Notes: a model not told the origin generated them from the sequence alone. DNA of 33,221 bases from Dasania marina DSM 21967 (GCF_000373485.1 NZ_KB891575.1:703737-736957); one strand, 5' to 3'. Shown: positions 22,795 through 33,073, numbered from the stretch's first letter. Numbers and translations: made by a program.

Positions 22795-24861
22795 CTACGC
22801 TACTATGCCACTGTGTCGCAACAAGGCATCGGTTGTAGGTTTACGTCCACGAAAAGCCTCGAACAACTCCATGGGTTCTTTAGAGCCACCCATAGTCAAA
22901 ATATTCGCCAAAAAGGACTCACCCGTTTCGGTATTAAAAATACCTTCTTCTTCAAAACGCGAAAAGGCATCGGCCGATAATACTTCTGCCCATTTGTAGC
23001 TGTAATAACCCGCGGCATAACCACCGGCAAAGATGTGGCTAAAGCCGTTTTGGAAGCGATTGAATTCGGGAGTAGGGTATACCGCCGTTTTTTTACGCAC
23101 TTGGCTCAACACTTCTTGCGCCGATTGGCTATTATCGCTTTGCATGTGCAGGCTAAAATCAAATAGCGAGAACTCTATTTGCCGCATCATTTGCATACCG
23201 GATTGAAAATTTCTAGCTGCTAGCATTTTTTCTAACAATTCATCGGGTAGCGTATCACCCGTTTGGTAATGGCCAGAGATAATCGCTATGGCTTCTTTTT
23301 CCCAACACCAGTTTTCTAAAAATTGGCTGGGTAGTTCTACCGCATCCCAAGCTACGCCATTTATACCTGACACACTGGCGCAATCAATTTGGGTGAGCAT
23401 ATGGTGCAAGCCGTGGCCAAACTCGTGGAATAAGGTAGTGACTTCGTTATGGGTTAATAGCGAAGGAGTATCGGCGGTGGGCTGGCTAAAGTTGCAAGTT
23501 AAAAACGCCACCGGCAATTGCAGCTCGCCATTTTGTTTAATTCTACGTACTCGGCAGTCGGCCATCCAGGCACCGCCGCGTTTGTGCTGACGGGCAAAAA
23601 TATCTAAATAAAATTGGGCGATTAACTGGCCATCTTTTTTAATGCTAAATAAACGCGCATCGTCGTGCCAGCTATCAAAACTTTGCTGCTCTTCTATATC
23701 TATGGCGAATAAGCGTTTAACTGTGGCAAACATACCGGCGATCACTTTATCGGCGGGAAAGTAAGGGCGCAGCTGCTCTTGCGATAAATCGTATTTGGCT
23801 AAACGCAGTTTTTCGCTGTAGTAGGGTACATCCCAAGCATTAACTTGTGCCGCACCTTGCTGCTTAGCAAAGGCCTGTAGCTCGGCAAAATCCTGTTGTG
23901 CAACGCCAAAAGAGTGTTCGGCTAAGTCGTTTAAAAAACCTAACACTTGCTCACAGCTCTCGGCCATTTTGGTGGCCAGTGAGCGTTCGGCATAGTTATT
24001 AAAACCTAATAGCTGCGCCAGCTCTTGCCGCAGCTTTAAGGTTTCGTCGATTAAAGCGCTATTATCCCACTGCTTACCATCGCCCGTTAAAGCCATGCCT
24101 AACTCGGAGGCGCGGGTGTTGTAAGCGCGATATAGCTCTTCGCGCAATGCGGCATTGTCGGCGTATTGCATGGCGGGTAAATAGGCGGGTATATCCAAGC
24201 TAATCACATAACCGCTTAGCTCTTTTGCCTCAGCCAGTTGTTGATACATAGCCAAAGCGGTATCAGGTACACCCGCTAGCTCGCTGACATCTTCTATGTG
24301 TTTGTACCAACCATGAGTGGCGTCCAACACATTATTGGAAAACTGGGTGCCCAAGTCAGCCTGGCGTTTTTTAATCGCGGCAAAGCGTTGCTTGGCCTCG
24401 CCCTCTAGTGCTATGCCCGACAAGGTAAAGTCGCGCAGGGCGTTGTTGATGGTTTTTTGTTGGGCGGTGTTAAGGCTGGCAAACTGCTCGCTGTTGGCCA
24501 GTTGCTGGTAGGCTGCAAACAAGGCTTGGTTTTGCCCCATCTCGGTGCTGTATTCGGTGAGCTTGGGCAGGCAGGCGTTATACACATCGCGCAAGGCATC
24601 GGAGTTTTTAACGCCGTTTAAGTGGCTAACCGGTGACCAAAAGTTATTCAGCGCATCATCCCACTCTTCCATAGGTGCAATTAACGTTTGCCAGGTTGGC
24701 GTTTGCTGTTCAAAGTTTGCCAGTAGTTCAGCAATGTTTTTGCGGTTGCGGCTTAGCAACTCATCCAAGGCAGGCTCTATCAGCTCAACGGCAAAATCAG
24801 AAAAGCTAGGTAGGGCGCTTTGCGCTAATAGGGCATGATAGGCAGGTGTAGACTGGGGCAC
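22795..24861 (-). CDS. prlC: Oligopeptidase A (M3 family zinc metallopeptidase)
   Basis: A 688-residue cytoplasmic M3A peptidase, close to the usual 680 residues. The zinc site is HEFGH (H479, E480, H483) with the third ligand E509, 25 residues after the second His, in WDAVELPSQFLENW. PrlC degrades small peptides, including cleaved signal peptides. The start is a GTG at 24861 (VPQSTPAYHALL, first residue Met), preceded by GAGAG about eight bases upstream. The N-terminal half is the long helical domain of the family. It is divergent from the gamma carbonic anhydrase gene across 197 bases, a pairing seen in other gammaproteobacteria. Confidence 0.96.
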   Translation of the reverse strand: MPQSTPAYHALLAQSALPSFSDFAVELIEPALDELLSRNRKNIAELLANFEQQTPTWQTLIAPMEEWDDALNNFWSPVSHLNGVKNSDALRDVYNACLPKLTEYSTEMGQNQALFAAYQQLANSEQFASLNTAQQKTINNALRDFTLSGIALEGEAKQRFAAIKKRQADLGTQFSNNVLDATHGWYKHIEDVSELAGVPDTALAMYQQLAEAKELSGYVISLDIPAYLPAMQYADNAALREELYRAYNTRASELGMALTGDGKQWDNSALIDETLKLRQELAQLLGFNNYAERSLATKMAESCEQVLGFLNDLAEHSFGVAQQDFAELQAFAKQQGAAQVNAWDVPYYSEKLRLAKYDLSQEQLRPYFPADKVIAGMFATVKRLFAIDIEEQQSFDSWHDDARLFSIKKDGQLIAQFYLDIFARQHKRGGAWMADCRVRRIKQNGELQLPVAFLTCNFSQPTADTPSLLTHNEVTTLFHEFGHGLHHMLTQIDCASVSGINGVAWDAVELPSQFLENWCWEKEAIAIISGHYQTGDTLPDELLEKMLAARNFQSGMQMMRQIEFSLFDFSLHMQSDNSQSAQEVLSQVRKKTAVYPTPEFNRFQNGFSHIFAGGYAAGYYSYKWAEVLSADAFSRFEEEGIFNTETGESFLANILTMGGSKEPMELFEAFRGRKPTTDALLRHSGIVA

Positions 24862-25058
24862 GGTTCACTCTCATTGATTGCTAAAACTAAGGCCGCTATT
24901 CTACGCCAGCCACCGCAATTACTATAGGGGCAAATTGCTCACACTAGCAAGCTGACTAGACCCCCGCAGCAGCGCTATGTGAGTCGTTTAATGACTGATA
25001 GACTGAGCCACTAACACAAGCCATCCAGCAAGCACCCTCTAACATACGCAGGTTAACT

Positions 25059-25589
25059 ATGAGCAACATACGCCCCTATAAAGGTATACACCCGGTTTTA
25101 GCTGAAGGCGTATACATAGACGAAAGCGCCGTGATTATTGGCGATGTGCACATAGGCAAAGACAGCTCTGTATGGCCACTTACCGTGATACGCGGCGACG
25201 TCAACCACTGCCGTATAGGCGAGCGCTGCAATATACAAGACGGCAGCGTCATACACCTGTCCCGCACCCGCCCCAGCAACCCCAATGGCTACCCCACTAT
25301 TTTGGGTAATAACGTCAGCATAGGCCACAAAGTGATGCTGCACGGCTGCACCATAGGCAACAACGTGTTAATCGGCATGGGCGCGATTATTTTAGATGGC
25401 GCGGTGATAGAAGATGAAGTGCTAGTAGGCGCGGGCAGCATGGTTACCCAGGGTAAGCGCTTAGAGAGTGGTTATTTGTATATGGGCACACCGGCGAAAA
25501 AAATACGGCCGTTAAAAGATGGCGAGAGGGAATTGTTTACCCGCACGGCAGGGGATTATGTGGCGCTGAAGGGGGAGTATGCGTCTTAG
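25059..25589 (+). CDS. yrdA: Gamma carbonic anhydrase family protein (YrdA-like)
   Basis: A 176-residue left-handed beta-helix protein of hexapeptide repeats (for example VIIGDV HIGKDS, and TIGNNVLIGMGAIILDGAVI). The three metal histidines of the family are present: H66, H90 and H95, with the intervening SIGHKVMLHGCTIG. Members of the YrdA/CaiE/PaaY group bind zinc or iron as trimers; some hydrate carbon dioxide, others act as thioesterases, so activity is not certain. Divergent from prlC. A hairpin with a T-rich tail follows at 25700. Confidence 0.93.
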   Translation: MSNIRPYKGIHPVLAEGVYIDESAVIIGDVHIGKDSSVWPLTVIRGDVNHCRIGERCNIQDGSVIHLSRTRPSNPNGYPTILGNNVSIGHKVMLHGCTIGNNVLIGMGAIILDGAVIEDEVLVGAGSMVTQGKRLESGYLYMGTPAKKIRPLKDGERELFTRTAGDYVALKGEYAS

Positions 25590-25608
25590 GTGCTGGCCAT
25601 ACGCGTTG

Positions 25609-25625
25609 TGGGCCACGCTGAGCAC
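25609..25625 (-). repeat. 17-base inverted copy of part of the 22.7 kb repeat
   Basis: TGGGCCACGCTGAGCAC is the exact reverse complement of 22744-22760. The two copies lie just outside the prlC-yrdA gene pair in opposite orientation, about 2.85 kb apart. An exact 17-base match is unlikely, though not impossible, by chance in a window of this size. Confidence 0.6.
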
Positions 25626-25699
25626 CTGTTCTGCTCATAGGGCTCTACGAGCTAGCCTGTAACTATTTTTGTGTAACTGCTGTGTATAGCGACTATAAA

Positions 25700-25724
25700 G
25701 CCATCTTATTTTGATGGCCATTTC
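25700..25724 (+). terminator. Probable terminator after yrdA
   Basis: GCCATC (25700-25705) and GATGGC (25713-25718) form a six-base stem around a seven-base loop, followed by CATTTC. The T tract is weak. It stands in the 209-base spacer between convergent yrdA and the AraC-family gene. Confidence 0.5.
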
Positions 25725-25798
25725 TTCTCTATATCCAGATGAGATTTTTAATTATTTTCCCAATCTATAAGTACTCTTGCCATAGACAGAAATTTCAA

Positions 25799-26782
25799 TT
25801 AGCTAATCAAATCCACTTTCCTGTTATTTTTTACAAACTCCGTTGGAGTTGCACCAAACACCAACTTAAACTCTTGAGAAAAATTACTCATATGCCAGTA
25901 ACCCAGCTCATTTGCCACATCAGAAATACTTCCCTTTTGGAGCTTGGATTTATATAAATAAGATCGGGCACGATTTAATCGGCAAAAACGAATAAATTGT
26001 TTCGGTGATAAATTCAGGTTTTTCTTAAACAGTAGCTGTAAATAACGTGGCGTCAAATTTAAACGCTCCGATAATTCCAGCACAGTCGGTGGTGAGTCCA
26101 AATTCTCAGCAATAATATCCAAGGCTTGTAATAACGGTGAGATCCTTCCTTGTAATAGGGTATTAGTCTCATTGGCCATGATTGATACCAGCAAAGGAGC
26201 GACTACCGTATCGCTTATATACTGCAGCCATTGCATAGGCTGTAATTGTATAATCGTTTCTTTAGAAAACGCACTTCTAATTTGAAGAAGTTCTTTTTGC
26301 AAAGTGTGTAACTGTTCTTCCGAAGGGTAATAGATCGTAGTCTTATGCCGAGTAGGGCAGCATACCGGGCTGTTATAACGATGTTCAAGCAAATAATGAT
26401 ATCGCTCATAACTGATAGTTAGAGTTACCCCTTCAAATTCATCAGGGGTAATCAGGCTGAGCGTTTCCCCAAAAGGAGTCGAAGAAATAGCCGCCCTATC
26501 TGTCTTGTAGAATAAGTAGGTTACGTGCTCAGGCGTCAACGGAATAAAAAATGAAAACCCAGGCTTGCATAGCACTGCATGATGCAAACATTTAAGTGAG
26601 TGCGAAAAAAATAAATACTCATAATCATCTGTAGAGATCACCTGTTGTCGCCCCCGCCACTGCCCAGCCGACAATTGTCCTACTTCGAGATCCCAGCCTT
26701 TGAGGGTTTCCATGTACTGATCAATATCTACGAACTTTTGGTCGCTGCTAAACAGGCCGTCATCTTCCATAAGCTTGCACAT
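25799..26782 (-). CDS. AraC family transcriptional regulator
   Basis: A 327-residue regulator. The C-terminal 100 residues form the double helix-turn-helix: TVLELSERLNLTPRYLQLLF (about 232-251) and ISDVANELGYWHMSNFSQEF (about 285-304) followed by GATPTEFVKN. The N-terminal 200 residues are not a typical cupin of AraC itself; the layout (QVISTDDYEYLFFSHSLKCL, then an all-helical linker) resembles regulators such as EutR or OruR-type proteins, but the ligand is unknown. It is divergent from the hybrid kinase across 323 bases containing inverted repeats, so it could regulate that gene (inference). The start ATG has no strong ribosome site; an ATG four codons later is an alternative. AT content is higher than in the flanking housekeeping genes. 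Confidence 0.88.
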   Translation of the reverse strand: MCKLMEDDGLFSSDQKFVDIDQYMETLKGWDLEVGQLSAGQWRGRQQVISTDDYEYLFFSHSLKCLHHAVLCKPGFSFFIPLTPEHVTYLFYKTDRAAISSTPFGETLSLITPDEFEGVTLTISYERYHYLLEHRYNSPVCCPTRHKTTIYYPSEEQLHTLQKELLQIRSAFSKETIIQLQPMQWLQYISDTVVAPLLVSIMANETNTLLQGRISPLLQALDIIAENLDSPPTVLELSERLNLTPRYLQLLFKKNLNLSPKQFIRFCRLNRARSYLYKSKLQKGSISDVANELGYWHMSNFSQEFKLVFGATPTEFVKNNRKVDLIS

Positions 26783-27105
26783 AATACCAATTACTACTCG
26801 GAAAAATAAATTTTATAGCAACAAATAATGAACAATTAAGCACTCACCGTTAAATCCCTACATTTTATGCGTGTATTTGATCATAACAAAACTATTGAGC
26901 CCCTCCTATCAAAAAAGCGAACTTCCACCAAGTTCTCTTCGGCTTAGCAATTAAACGCCATTAATAAGTTTTAAGTTCGTCTTTTTGATAGCGACAACTT
27001 ACTTATTCGCTAACATAGCGAGAGGTTTTTTACAAAGTGGAATTAAATCATCATGTTATATCCAGAAACTTACTTGCTAGACCCCATCCGATTGATGTCT
27101 AATTT
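26783..27105. other. Divergent spacer between AraC-type gene and hybrid kinase
   Basis: A 323-base AT-rich spacer with no open frame. It holds a 17-of-19 inverted repeat (26906-26991) and a nested GAACTT-N5-AAGTTC palindrome. I see no clear promoter boxes with good spacing for either gene. Confidence 0.5.
26906..26991. promoter_or_regulatory. Long inverted repeat upstream of the hybrid kinase
   Basis: Bases 26906-26924 (starting CTATCAAAAA, ending GAACTT) match the reverse complement of 26973-26991 at 17 of 19 positions, with 48 bases between. Inside, GAACTT (26919-26924) and AAGTTC (26930-26935) form a five-base-loop palindrome, and a third AAGTTC begins the right arm at 26973. It could be a cluster of operator half-sites, an RNA structure, or the ends of a small degenerate element. 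Confidence 0.5.
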
Positions 27106-28908
27106 ATGAGAAAAAGCATGATTTTAATTTCATTCATCGTCTTGGTTATTTTTGCAGGATATTCATCTCATCAATTTTATAAGACTGCACAAGCTTTAGA
27201 TAAGCAAGGATTTAACCCTCCCCCAGAGCTTGCTCTACAAATAAAAAGTACCATTATTTTTGGAAGTATTTTTATTATTATTTATACACTGCTGATTTTA
27301 TTTTTAATTTATAACCACACTAAAACTAAGCGTCGTTTAATTTTAAGAGACTCCGAAGAAGGCCACATTGGCGATTTACTTAAAAAAAGTGAGCGCCATT
27401 TACAGGCTATTCTTGATGGTAGTCATGACGGTATTATCAGCATTGATAATCACGGCGTCATCGAAAGCTTCAGTCTAGGAGCGAGTAAAATATTTGGTTA
27501 TGATAGCTGCGAAGTTATAGGCAAAGATATTAGTGTAATCATCCTTGATGAAGAAAAAAACCAGCATAAAACGTACTTAAAAAAGGCCTCCTTAACAGGC
27601 ATTAAATATTTACATAGATCCCGTCAACTCTACGGAAGACACAAGTCAGGAGCCCCAATACCCCTAGAAGTAACACTCAATAGCTATGAAGAAAATAATA
27701 AAAAAAAGTATGTTGGCGTTGTTCGTGACATTTCACATTTAGCAGTTGAACGAAATAATTTAGTTACTGCCTTACAAGATGCGGAGCTGGCTAACGAAGC
27801 CAAAAATCGTCTGCTTTCTTCAGCGAGTCACGAGTTACGCACACCCTTGAATGCAATTTTGGGATTTTCTGAGATACTATCAAAAGATAAGAAAATTATT
27901 TCAGATGATGATCATTTCAGCTACGTTCAAGATATTTATAGCAGCGCTAAACTGTTACTACAGTTAGTTAATGATGTACTGGACTATGCCAAGATCGATA
28001 GTAAAAAAATGAAACTTATAATTGATAAAGTTGAGGTTAGAGAAGTACTCCAAGAATGCCTGCGTATGCATTCTGCTGCTATCAGCGAACATAAGCTCAA
28101 ATTAAAATTGTGCTGTAAAGACTCTCTATGGGCTTATGCGGACCGAGTCAGACTTAAACAGGTCATAATAAATATTATTTCCAATGCTATTAAATTTAAT
28201 AAAGAACGTGGACTAGTCACTGTTGATGTAAGTATAGAAAACAAACAATACGTGATTATCAGTATTGCTGATACCGGAATGGGGATTTCTGAAAATAGGA
28301 TTACTGATTTGTTCGAACCCTTCAGCCGCCTACATGACCTTAATATTCACATTGATGGTAGCGGTATCGGGCTATCTTTAAGTAAGAATTTGATCGAAAA
28401 AATGAACGGCGAAATCAGCTATCAAAACAACCCACTAGGCGGCTCAATATTTTATATTAAGATACCTCTTGCCAAAAACCCCATCATTGAAATTCCGCTA
28501 AAACAATCCCTCAGGAAAATTGAATGGGATCATCTAGACGTCCTCTATATTGAAGACAATAACGTCAACATTAGGCTTATGGAGAGGATGTTGTCCCGTA
28601 TCGGTGTCAATATTAACGCGGTTCAAAGTGCTGAACTTGCCTACCAATACTTAGAATCACATAAACCCAATATTATTTTAATGGACATTAATCTGCCAGG
28701 TGATTGCGGACATACTGCGGCTAAAAAAATTCTAGCAATGAGTGATTTTACTCATACACCGATTCTAGCCGTCAGTGCTTCAATTGATGAAATGAACAAT
28801 GCCAGAGACATTTTTTTCGATGTAATTGGAAAGCCATTTAAATCTGAAGAGTTATACCTAGCACTACAAAAAGCTAGTGACTCTGCCATACAAAAACAAA
28901 ACGCTTAA
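27106..28908 (+). CDS. Hybrid sensor histidine kinase (PAS, HisKA, HATPase, receiver)
   Basis: A 600-residue membrane kinase. Two helices (about 5-23 and 48-69) enclose only a 24-residue periplasmic loop, so sensing is probably by the PAS domain (about 95-215). The HisKA phospho-His is H242 in SSASHELRTPLNAIL. The ATPase domain has N360 in IINIISNAIKFN, D389TG and G418SGIGLSLSKN. The C-terminal receiver (about 477-595) has the acidic pair in YIEDNN, phospho-acceptor D527 in ILMDINLPGD and K576 in GKPFKSEE. No histidine-phosphotransfer domain follows, so an external partner would be needed. The PAS-type chemoreceptor gene lies 54 bases downstream. The gene is distinctly AT-rich relative to the oxidase and housekeeping genes. 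Confidence 0.94.
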   Translation: MRKSMILISFIVLVIFAGYSSHQFYKTAQALDKQGFNPPPELALQIKSTIIFGSIFIIIYTLLILFLIYNHTKTKRRLILRDSEEGHIGDLLKKSERHLQAILDGSHDGIISIDNHGVIESFSLGASKIFGYDSCEVIGKDISVIILDEEKNQHKTYLKKASLTGIKYLHRSRQLYGRHKSGAPIPLEVTLNSYEENNKKKYVGVVRDISHLAVERNNLVTALQDAELANEAKNRLLSSASHELRTPLNAILGFSEILSKDKKIISDDDHFSYVQDIYSSAKLLLQLVNDVLDYAKIDSKKMKLIIDKVEVREVLQECLRMHSAAISEHKLKLKLCCKDSLWAYADRVRLKQVIINIISNAIKFNKERGLVTVDVSIENKQYVIISIADTGMGISENRITDLFEPFSRLHDLNIHIDGSGIGLSLSKNLIEKMNGEISYQNNPLGGSIFYIKIPLAKNPIIEIPLKQSLRKIEWDHLDVLYIEDNNVNIRLMERMLSRIGVNINAVQSAELAYQYLESHKPNIILMDINLPGDCGHTAAKKILAMSDFTHTPILAVSASIDEMNNARDIFFDVIGKPFKSEELYLALQKASDSAIQKQNA

Positions 28909-28962
28909 GCATAATAAAAACCCTAGCCATCAATTTTATCATTAAAAAATCAGGAGCTATCA

Positions 28963-30549
28963 ATGCCGAGAAATCCAACGATCACTAATATTGAAAGACG
29001 GTTTGGTGCAAGTGCCAACATTCTTTCAACGACAGACATCAAAAGTAATATCTCTTATATTAGTGAAGATTTTGTTGATATCAGTGGATTTCCTGAAGAC
29101 GAACTACTAACCAAACCCCATAATATTATCCGCCATCCTTCTATGCCCTCTGCTGCATTTAGTGACCTCTGGGTCAATCTAACTAAAGGCAGATCCTGGA
29201 TGGGCTTGGTTAAAAACCGTTGCAAAAATGGAGATCATTATTGGGTGGATGCATATGCTACCCCTATTATGGAACAGGGTGTTGCCATTGAGTATCAATC
29301 AGTAAGAACACTTCCTGACCGAGCCTATGTCGATAGGGCCTCAAAACTCTATGATAAAATCAACAGCAACCAAGCCCCTTCGTTTCTAAAGCGAAAGTAT
29401 CTGGATTTACGCATCAAGGTAATACTGGCTATATTTTCCAGCTATTTTTTAAGTGCGGCGGTATTAATTCTATTTTTTGAAAGCGGCATGATTTTATCGT
29501 TAGTAATAGCCACTGTAGCCTCTACGCTGACCAGTGCAGGTTTACTTTGCTTGTTATCTCCTTTGCAACAAGTTTTCGCTCGTGCTCGCGCTATTACCGA
29601 TGATCCTCTTGCTATGCATATTTACACCGGTAGGCACGACGAGGCCGGTCAGGTATTGCTAGCAATGAAATCCTTAGAATCAGAAGCAGGTGCCGTTATT
29701 GGCCGAATCGCCAACTATTCACAGCAGCTCTCCGGCAACACCTGCGAAATGATCAAAGCTGTGCGCAATAATGTTACTGAAATACAAAAAATGTATAACG
29801 AAACTGACCAAGTCGCGACGGCGGTGCACGAAATGTCGGCAACAATAATGGAGGTTGCACGAAATGCGCAAAATACGTCTGATGCGGCCAATGAAGCAAA
29901 GGAAGGGGCCGATCACAGCAAGGCGATCGTCAATACCACCGCCGAGGTCATTGCCGATTTATCTGAGGAGGTTGCCAATGCCAGCGCTGTTATTCAGCAA
30001 GTTGAGGCCAGCAGCGAAGCCATCACCGGCGTTATTGATGTGATTCGCTCTGTGGCCGAACAAACCAACTTACTGGCGCTTAATGCAGCCATTGAAGCGG
30101 CCCGTGCTGGTGAGCAAGGTCGCGGTTTTGCCGTGGTAGCTGATGAGGTGCGCTCTTTAGCTAACCGCACTCATGAATCGACCGAGGAGATCATGAATAC
30201 CATCGAAGCTCTGCAAAGCGGAGCAAGAAAAGCCGTTAGCTGCATGCAAAAGGCTTCTGACCGAGCGGTTACCGGATCTGACCATGCACAACAAGCCGCC
30301 GATGCCATTGAAAAAATTAATGGCAAGATTACCCAAATTAGTGATATGAGCACACAAATCGCCGCTGCTGTTGAAGAGCAAGGGATGGTATCTGAAGATA
30401 TCAACCAAAATATTGTCAGGGTTAAAGATTACGCCGACGCAGTGATGGAAAGTTCAAAAAATAGTGACCGACTATGCTGTACTACCGGCGCTTATATCGA
30501 TCAACTCATTCGCTTAGGCGATCAATTTTGGTCTAATCGGCGGGGCTGA
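28963..30549 (+). CDS. Methyl-accepting chemotaxis protein with Aer-type PAS
   Basis: A 528-residue energy-taxis-type receptor. The N-terminal PAS domain (about 15-115) carries the Aer signature [17 protein letters not shown] (54-70) and [21 protein letters not shown]. In Aer this domain binds FAD and senses redox or oxygen; flavin binding here is not proven. Two closely spaced helices (about 153-173 and 176-200) anchor it without a periplasmic domain. The signalling domain (about 255-528) has the hairpin tip [20 protein letters not shown] (366-385) and [18 protein letters not shown]. No C-terminal methyltransferase-tethering pentapeptide is seen. A CAGGAGC ribosome site is at 28951. It may be co-transcribed with the hybrid kinase. 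Confidence 0.94.
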   Translation: MPRNPTITNIERRFGASANILSTTDIKSNISYISEDFVDISGFPEDELLTKPHNIIRHPSMPSAAFSDLWVNLTKGRSWMGLVKNRCKNGDHYWVDAYATPIMEQGVAIEYQSVRTLPDRAYVDRASKLYDKINSNQAPSFLKRKYLDLRIKVILAIFSSYFLSAAVLILFFESGMILSLVIATVASTLTSAGLLCLLSPLQQVFARARAITDDPLAMHIYTGRHDEAGQVLLAMKSLESEAGAVIGRIANYSQQLSGNTCEMIKAVRNNVTEIQKMYNETDQVATAVHEMSATIMEVARNAQNTSDAANEAKEGADHSKAIVNTTAEVIADLSEEVANASAVIQQVEASSEAITGVIDVIRSVAEQTNLLALNAAIEAARAGEQGRGFAVVADEVRSLANRTHESTEEIMNTIEALQSGARKAVSCMQKASDRAVTGSDHAQQAADAIEKINGKITQISDMSTQIAAAVEEQGMVSEDINQNIVRVKDYADAVMESSKNSDRLCCTTGAYIDQLIRLGDQFWSNRRG

Positions 30550-30665
30550 ATCACCCACCAGTTTAAACTTTGTTGGGAACATTTTAATCGTAGACAGTTG
30601 ACAAAATAAAATTGCCGACGATGCTCTCTGCAGTATGCGCATTGTAAACAGTGACTCCTACCTTT

Positions 30666-30693
30666 CTAGCGACTAACCACTAATGCCTAGCGA
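30666..30693. repeat. Degenerate heptamer array after aroE
   Basis: Four units in steps of seven, each starting CTA: CTAGCGA, CTAACCA, CTAATGC, CTAGCGA. CTAGCGACT recurs exactly 21 bases (three units) apart at 30666 and 30687. It ends at the aroE stop codon region. Confidence 0.7.
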
Positions 30694-30696
30694 CTT

Positions 30697-31530
30697 TTAG
30701 CCCTCCAACTGCGCCCGTATAGCGTCTATCACTTCCCGCGTTTTAGGCCTCACTCCGCGCCAGATGCAAAACGACTCCGCGGCTTGCTCTACCAGCATGC
30801 CTAAACCATCGGCCACAGCCCAGGCCATATTTTCGGCGGCCCAGTGCATGAAGGTGGTGGGCTCGGCGCTGTACATCATGTCGTAGCAGCAGGCCCCGTC
30901 GCTGAGTACGTTGGTTTCTAAGGGCGGTAACTCGCCCGCTAAGCTGGCGCTAGTGCCGTTGATAATTAAATCGAATTGATTGCCGTGCAGGGCTTCGTAA
31001 CTGCAACCGCGTATGTCGCCGTATTCGGCAAAGTCTTGGGCCAGTTTTTGAGCTTTGCCTACGGTGCGATTGGCAACAACTATTAACGACGGTTTTTGTT
31101 TGGCGAGTGGCTCTATCACGCCGCGCACGGCACCACCGGCACCTAATAATAAAATGCGCTTACCTTCTATTTGCCAACCTAGGTTGTGCTGCATGTCGCG
31201 CACCATGCCGGCGCCGTCGGTGTTGTCGCCATAGATTTTACCATCGCCTTGCAATGCCAATGTGTTTACCGCACCCGCCAAACGCGCTCTGTCGCTAAGC
31301 TGTTGAGCAAATTCGTAAGCATCCAGCTTAAAGGGCAGGGTGATGTTTAAACCTTTGCCGCCATTATCAAAAAAACTTTGCGCCGCGTCGGAAAATTTAC
31401 CCAGCTCGACCTGATGGCTGCGATACACCATGTGCTCACCGGTTTGCTCGGCGAACAGTTTGTGTATTTGCGGTGATTTGCTGTGTTTAATCGGGTTGCC
31501 GTAAACGGCGTACTTATCCGTAATATCCAT
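30697..31530 (-). CDS. aroE: Shikimate dehydrogenase
   Basis: A 277-residue NADPH-dependent enzyme reducing 3-dehydroshikimate to shikimate for aromatic amino acid synthesis. Substrate-site residues visible are the HSKSP motif (16-20), catalytic K68 in NITLPFK, N89 in AGAVNT and D105 in GDNTDG. The Rossmann domain has GAGGA (130-134) and the NADP-selecting NRT (154-156). Length is typical. It is the last gene of a tsaC-hemF-aroE operon, starting 16 bases after hemF; the same order is known from pseudomonads. Confidence 0.97.
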   Translation of the reverse strand: MDITDKYAVYGNPIKHSKSPQIHKLFAEQTGEHMVYRSHQVELGKFSDAAQSFFDNGGKGLNITLPFKLDAYEFAQQLSDRARLAGAVNTLALQGDGKIYGDNTDGAGMVRDMQHNLGWQIEGKRILLLGAGGAVRGVIEPLAKQKPSLIVVANRTVGKAQKLAQDFAEYGDIRGCSYEALHGNQFDLIINGTSASLAGELPPLETNVLSDGACCYDMMYSAEPTTFMHWAAENMAWAVADGLGMLVEQAAESFCIWRGVRPKTREVIDAIRAQLEG

Positions 31531-31546
31531 AAAATCGTCTAATTAT

Positions 31547-32455
<909 letters not shown>

Positions 32456-32470
32456 TTATCCTGTAGCAGC

Positions 32471-33031
32471 TTAGCCTTGGCGCAATACCTGGCCGCTAAT
32501 TAAGTCTCTAATTTCACTAGGGCGGCTGGCGTCGCCTACCTGCCCAGGTAACAAATAATCTAAAGCATCGCCCAGTTGTTCCTGCACTTGCCAGGCATGT
32601 ATCGGCGCCGGTTGGCCGGTGATATTAGCCGAGCTAGAAACAACCGGGCCGCCAAAGGCCTGGCATAGCTCCACCACCTGTTTGTGAGCGCTAACTCTTA
32701 GTGCAACGGAGCTATGCTGGCCCTTAATAAATGCAGGCACATGCTTATTCGCAGGTACTAAATAGGTATAAGGGCCGGGCCAATGTTGATTTAAGGTCTC
32801 GCGGTGCTGCGCAGATAGGCCCTCTAAAAAAGGCTCAAATTGCTTGATAGACGCCGCTACCAAAATCAAGCCCTTGGCGGGGTCGCGCTGCTTAAGCTGC
32901 AATAGGCGCTCAACAGCTTGCGCATTAAACGGATTGCAGCCCAGCCCCCATACCGCCTCGGTAGGATAAGCCACCACGCCACCGCGATGTAAAACATCAA
33001 CCGCTGTTTGTAGTTGCAGGGTATAGGGCAC
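32471..33031 (-). CDS. tsaC: Threonylcarbamoyl-AMP synthase
   Basis: A 186-residue YrdC/Sua5-domain protein of the short TsaC (RimN) type, lacking the extra Sua5 C-terminal domain. It makes threonylcarbamoyl-AMP from threonine, bicarbonate and ATP for the t6A modification of tRNAs that read ANN codons. Motifs visible: GGVVAYPTEAVWGLGCNP (17-34), LKQRDPAKGLILVA (46-59), and SVALRVSAHKQV with GGPVVSSSANITGQPAP near the C terminus. The start is a GTG at 33031 with AAGG seven bases upstream. It heads the operon with hemF and aroE. Confidence 0.95.
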   Translation of the reverse strand: MPYTLQLQTAVDVLHRGGVVAYPTEAVWGLGCNPFNAQAVERLLQLKQRDPAKGLILVAASIKQFEPFLEGLSAQHRETLNQHWPGPYTYLVPANKHVPAFIKGQHSSVALRVSAHKQVVELCQAFGGPVVSSSANITGQPAPIHAWQVQEQLGDALDYLLPGQVGDASRPSEIRDLISGQVLRQG

Positions 33032-33073
33032 GGAACAACCTTAGCTAAAATAAAGCGCGAAACTACCCAAGTT

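Noticed and set aside
22697-22999. 100-codon plus-strand frame at the end of prlC
   Set aside because: It runs antisense through the prlC 3' end and begins in a dispersed repeat; prlC on the other strand is clearly coding.
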